62,891 nt of DNA from Didymodactylos carnosus (lineage: Eukaryota > Rotifera > Eurotatoria > Philodinida > Philodinidae). Position numbers and translations under genes: made by a program. The notes beneath the pieces were generated by a model. It saw only the letters and a program-made list of their open reading frames with translations, made no database searches and was not told the origin of the DNA. Shown here one piece after another: positions 57,751 through 62,891 of this stretch. The DNA is taken from NCBI GenBank assembly GCA_905250885.1, contig CAJNOQ010000212.1, positions 1 through 62,891 of the forward strand, read 5' to 3'. The stretch's first letter is position 1, and each line of letters starts with the position of its first letter.

Positions 57751-60700
57751 AAGTTTTGGTTTATTCTTCAAAATATACACAGTATATACAAACCTTAACG
57801 CAGTTTTTAGCATAGGGCTCTTTTTCTGTTGTTTTTTTTTTTCTTTTGTTAATCAGTGTCTTTTTTTATGTTGTTTTGTTCGTTTGTTATCATGAGAAAA
57901 TCTGATTAGAAAAACGTGTTTAGCTAAAAAACGGTGATCTTTTTGAATATTCTGGAAAAGGCGATATTCGACAAATTTGAAATTTCCAAGCTCGTTACTT
58001 TTTTTATTGTTTTCATTCCTAGTTTTTTCTTCATCTTCTCAAGTGTACGCTATGATTTTTATGTCTTTGTTTTCTATGTATTTCTGTTTGTGCGCGTCCA
58101 TAAAAAAAAACCTATTCCATTGATTAGGAAATGGTGTTCATCTTCGTCTTATGTTTATTTTACTCTCATTCTCTTCAAATTAAAAAATAGATGGATAATA
58201 CCAATTTAGTCTATTTCTAATCATAGGCAGCGAGATCATTTTTGTTTCATATACATATTTATTGTATGTTCTATTCACGATAAAACAGACATTTATTTTG
58301 CTTATGCTATAACAACAGCAAAAAATAGCAGATCACATTTATTCAGTAAATTCCCTAAACAGAAAAAATTTGATCAAGAATAGAAATGCCTTTTCATTCT
58401 AACATAGACATTGACATAAATGGACATTGTTTCACCTTCATCAATACAATGTTGTCTGAAATTGAATAATGTAAGAAAAATAAAGCGGTTGTTTTGAAGA
58501 TGAGACGAGAAATCGTTCAGTATTGGACTGATGGAACATTTGACCCGGATGACAAGCTCAAGGTTCCCCAGCAGACATAAGTTAAGTTCATGCGTTTCAA
58601 GTATTTGCTCCGAAGATTGAGTCTTTTATTGATCAATACAATCATATCTCACAAAATAAAGAGTCGATAAAAGTTTTTTTTTACTTTTAAATTTAATAAA
58701 TAGTCCGTTCGACTGTTGGAATAAGCGGTCAGCTGCGACTGTCTTCGGTTCTGTTCGTGGATAATCACCAACATTAGTGTGCTATCATCCATCAATCATT
58801 CGAAAATACAAATGAAATTCTATTCGCCGTTCATTTGTCGACTGTCACTGTGATAAATTAATAGATTTTTCTCAATTACTGTATTCAAATTACTTAAAAC
58901 TTTCTTCACTCAAATGGTTATGAACGATATGCCTATTCAATTCATGTTCAATGACCATCATTCGCTCATAAGCGTAAGGTCGCGTATTATCTTGAAACCT
59001 ACGCGTTTTTCTCGGTAAGTTCGTTAATCATCGATATTCCTGCTGTTAAATCAATATCAAATCCTAAATCAACACATCGAGAATTTATTTGACATATATT
59101 ATGAGTATTTAACGCAAATCTAATTTTATTATTCAGCATCCCATAAGTACCATAAACTCTTCGGCATCGCCTCCAGAAAAACTGAAAGAGAAAGCTGACA
59201 CAATCAGAAGTAAATTAGTTTTTTCACAAACGCATATACAAACAGATGGTGAAAACGCCATTTGGTTGTTAATTTGTTTTACAGATTATAAAACAAAAGT
59301 GTATTTTATCTTAATCTATCAATGACGGCATATCGTAGACTCTGTATATACGTCACACTCCTAGTGTCACATAGTAGAAATCTTTAACGTATCAGCAGAC
59401 GTTCAGAGGCAAATGCTTACATGAAGTTATTATGAGGGTTCCGAATGGAGCTGACGAGCTTCTGCTGCGTCAGATACACACAAGAAAATGATTTCTGAGA
59501 CCGTAGGCAGTGGAGCTCCTGAAACTTAGCAGAGGCGCCTCGTAGAGCTAAAATTTGGTGAGCTCAAACCTCATGGCACCGCTGTCTATGAGCGAGACAA
59601 AAAATCTAGTCCTATTCCAAGATTACCACCTTAATGGATTTGAGAGGTGGAAGGGAAATGTTTCTCCTAGTATATACGCAAACATATAGAGAAAGTTTCT
59701 AACATCTTACTCTGTTCATTTATGGTATATTTAACTATTTTTTCTGGAATCTAAAGACTGATGATTCAGCCATATCACTAATAGGAAGGAAAGCCCTATA
59801 AGAATTTCAGATATAATTTCATTAGGAAAGAAAAGATGATCAAAGTGAGAAAAACTTGAGACGGCAAAAGCAGAAAAAGTGATAACTGTGCGCATGGGGA
59901 AATTTTAGTAAATGACACAGCGTATACATCAGAGAATATTGTGAAACGGAATGTAAGTGTATGTAAATATCGTGCGCTGACACTCATAAACAGAAGCTTT
60001 TCACTTAAGACCGTTGACAAAATGCTCTCGAAAATTTTTCGGTGCCATTTTTCTTGCCTGATCACGCGTGAAAGTTGAGAGCTGTATAAAGAACATGTGT
60101 AATTTTTATACATTCACGTGCTCATAAATATTTCAACCCGTGATCGCTAGTAGAAAGTTCACATTCGACTGCGCGTTTGATGCTGGAAGTGCATGACTAT
60201 GAGACCACAAAATTCTCCATGGGTGATCTTACACAAAAGTGGCTAAACGAACATAGCACTTCTCTCCTGAATGATCAATCATAGACGTTTGTTTTTATTG
60301 CCCTGTAAAAATATCTGAGACTTATTTACGAGTTATATCGCATAGATACCACAGTATTCCATGGACTAATTCGTTCATTCGGGAGCAGTATAGATGATAT
60401 ACGAGTCTAAAAGGCTCTCAATTTAATAATCTGAACGCGAATATTTTGAACCGTGATAACTTGTGTATGATGAAAATATATTTGCTACCCAAGAATAGGT
60501 AGCTCATCATCCAATACATTTAGATCTAGTGATTCACTGAACGATGCATCCAGATGCAGATAAATGTTTCTCTCAATGTAAATAGGTAACATCATTACCT
60601 ATGAATTGACATTTACATGAAGTTAAACTCAATACATCTTGTGAATCTCAATTTCGTTTACGTTTTTACTTAGATATTCCAAATTTTTCCACTGGGTAGC

Positions 60701-61794
60701 ATCTGTATGAATGAATTCTAGAATGTTTTCTAAAATCTTTCGCTCTCTTGACGAGTTCATAAAATCGATCGTATGTTGACTAACATAGAAGTAGTTTTAT
60801 TTGAAATATAATTTTTTGTTACACTACTTACAGTTATTGTATCAAACTATGAATATTAAACACTAATGTATTTCTTATAAACTTTCCTTCTCCCTCTCTC
60901 AATATTTGAATGATGCATATAATACATTGATGAAATTAAGGGAAACTATATTAAAATATATTTTGTAAATCCTCATACAGTATAATAATGGGCAACTTCT
61001 AGTTCGGTTGTTTATCGGCTACAACGAAGATTATGTGTGTTGCTTAATTTAATTTTCAACTAGCTACGAAAAAGAGAAAATTCTTCATATTTCTTCTAAG
61101 AGCAACAAACAGATTAAAGATGCCGATGATTCATTAACAGAATATTTGGTCTTAGAGAAGATATGAATAAACAAATTTTTTCGTTTAAACTTTTCATTAT
61201 TGTTAGACATTTTTCGAATTTCATTGATTTATAAACTATTAATAAAAATGCATGATGAAATATTTGCTAAATTAAAATTGTAAAATTTATTGTTAAAAAC
61301 TTTAAAAAAAAAAGATTCAGAAATATTTTGGTATCCGTGACCACGAAGGCGCATTAAACAACACATATCGTTACTAAGTAATAATTAGGAATAAATTGAA
61401 CATTCGAAATCATTTCTAAACAAACATCGTTTCAAAAAATAAATTAGAGTATTATTCTTAAAAATAAACAATTAATATCCACTAATCGTTTTGTATTACC
61501 ATTAGTAAAAAGAAAAGAGAATTTTTATTGTTCATTGTTATTAAACGTCAAATAAAAAGTTAGAGAATATTAACGAATATTAATTTGATAAAATACCATT
61601 TAATCGTGTTAATTTATTCCTATTATTAGATTAGTTAAGCCAAACAATACTTGGTAAGTGAATTATAAAGGAAGTTTGAGATGAAAGTTTAGGTTACGCA
61701 ATCAAATCTGTGACAAACAAAAGTTGTTAATCATTTTTCACTTGAGAAAAAGATCTAAGTATTAGAATAGACATTGCCACACTCATCTGTCTAC
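57751..61794. other. 4-kb intergenic region, no gene recognised
   Basis: AT-rich DNA with short chance ORFs (57934-58209, 59796-60113 on the minus strand). A short frame near 58500-58580 (MRREIVQYWTDGTFDPDD) looks protein-like but ends at once and has no partner exon I can see. No RNA gene found. Confidence 0.4.
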
Positions 61795-62012
61795 TTAGAA
61801 TTTAAGAAAACTATTGTTTTTCAGTTTTTTTCTTCCATTTGATGTCTTTGATTGAACCAAACTGGAAGCACGATAACGTAAAGAACAGGTATCGATAAGA
61901 TCGTTTTTTGCCCAAAATGTTTTCTGCGATGAGAAACGTATCGAAGTGATGATAGCAGGACCATTTTCCACCCATTTAACTTCTTGAAATTCTGATATGA
62001 AATCTTCAACAC
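61795..62012 (-). pseudogene. Unrecognised coding-like exon or fragment
   Basis: On the minus strand an acceptor-like TTTTTAG at 62013-62019 opens a 72-codon frame to a stop at 61795-61797. Its composition is coding-like (VEDFISEFQEVKWVENGPAI, then RFSSQKTFWAKNDLIDTC). I cannot name the family or find the upstream exon in the remaining 880 bp. It may be the last exon of a gene lying mostly outside the window, or a relic. Confidence 0.3.
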
Positions 62013-62520
62013 CTAAAAATAATGTTCTCTCATATTTTTTGTAAGCACATGCAGAACTTAATGCAGATCACAAATACCGCTATTAAAATTAAACAAAAGT
62101 TAAATTTTTATTCGAAAAATACGTTTTACTAAAAAGCGATTATCAGTAACATTTCACAACTTTCAACTTAATACTAGTTAAAAGCGTTTTTATAACTTTA
62201 AAACCAGTCTCCAACGGTCAACAGTGCTTTTTTCATCAGTATATGCGCTTCGAAATAAAATCAAGTTCTCTAAGAAGTTGAAATATTCCTGGTTTCTTCT
62301 AAAGCCTTCTAAAAGGGTTTAGAAACACTAAAAACCTCAAAGCGTATTCGAAAATGACTAGAAAATCAAAAAGATTTTAAAGCTGATCTCACGTTTTAAT
62401 GAGTTATTTTAATGATTACGATAATCGTGATTCATTGAACTTTCATCGAAACTTCTTTCGTCGAAAAATATTTCATCAAATTTACTTTTATCTGAAAAGT
62501 GAGTTTATCAAAGATTTCTC

Positions 62521-62891
62521 TTACGAGGGAACCCCACGAAGTGATTAAACGCTTTTTGCTCGGAATCTAGTGGCTTATAGGTTATCGACCATGCTGATTA
62601 CGAATACGACCATGCGGCTTCGCATAGCCATTCGAAGACCTGATTTTCTAGAAAACGAGTTTTTCAGAAACCTCAAAAAATAACCCGAACCTTTCTTAAT
62701 GAGGCATGATTGTAGCCCGCACATTTCTGATTAAAATGAGACCTCTCCCAACTCTACATGACCTTTCTTTGCAAAGTTATAGAATTTACAACAAAAGCCC
62801 TAAATGTTCATTGTCAGCTAAAAGCTACAGAAATAAGAAGAAATTAATTTAGGGTCTTCGTGTAAATTCTATAACTTTGCAAAGAAAGGTC
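62521..62891. mobile_element. Truncated fold-back element at the window edge
   Basis: It begins TTACGAGGGAACCCC and continues AAACGCTTTTTGCTCGG, matching the ends of the 45035-45656 element. Near the edge, GACCTTTCTTTGCAAAGTTA (from 62759) is repeated as its reverse complement at 62862-62891. The window therefore stops inside the second arm of a palindrome. Confidence 0.7.

Noticed and set aside
58498..58581. Short frame MRREIVQYWTDGTFDPDD
   Set aside because: Protein-like but only about 27 codons, with no splice partners or known domain.

Overview
This window looks like nuclear DNA of a small invertebrate metazoan. It is strongly AT-rich, its protein-coding genes are split by GT-AG introns of mostly 50-130 bp, and it carries animal-only families: a DM-domain factor, an NR4A nuclear receptor, DOT1L, ribophorin II and a ZCCHC14/ZCCHC2-type protein. 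A bdelloid rotifer is my best guess, from general gene style, a broken HExxH family member and many fold-back elements. That is inference and cannot be settled from the sequence alone. For each multi-exon gene I placed introns by splice signals, reading frame and family homology, and each predicted CDS sums to a multiple of three.

Layout. 1-4300 is a graveyard of LINE fragments, a run of four perfect or near-perfect palindromes (561-772) and inverted-repeat debris. 4315-10708 (+) is a ZCCHC14/ZCCHC2-like gene (11 exons, about 1000 aa) whose large intron 7 hosts nested inverted-repeat transposons. 10709-15989 is T-rich UTR/intergenic DNA, a frameshifted HExxH pseudogene (about 13090-13661) and several odd short repeats. 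15990-18235 (+) is a predicted type II membrane protein with a Thr-rich stalk, two Cys-rich modules and a repetitive C-terminal ectodomain. 19319-20439 (-) is a DMRT-type factor. 22508-24929 (+) is a MATH-BTB protein whose MATH domain is split by about 280 low-complexity residues. 25144-25902 (-) is an intronless ORF resembling the aerolysin/ETX-MTX2 beta-pore-forming superfamily. 26990-31290 (-) is an NR4A receptor with ten coding exons, including one of 26 bp.

31291-about 42350 is an 11-kb AT-rich gene desert upstream of NR4A, where I see no gene. 42355-46350 holds decayed LINE 3' ends, a GC-rich hairpin and a 622-bp fold-back element. 47011-52354 (+) encodes DOT1L (about 1061 aa). 53736-53902 is a clear hAT-type MITE with an 8-bp target duplication. 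54859-57668 (+) encodes the oligosaccharyltransferase subunit ribophorin II (639 aa). 57669-62891 is intergenic with one unrecognised coding-like exon (-) and, at the right edge, a truncated relative of the 45-kb fold-back element.

The genes do not form a pathway. They are independent housekeeping (RPN2), chromatin (DOT1L), regulatory (DMRT, NR4A, ZCCHC14-like, MATH-BTB) and surface or defence-like (membrane ectodomain protein, pore-former-like) loci. The most unusual signals are the palindrome string at 561-772, the insertion-split MATH domain, the toxin-like single-exon gene packed tail-to-tail with it, and the variety of long inverted repeats.
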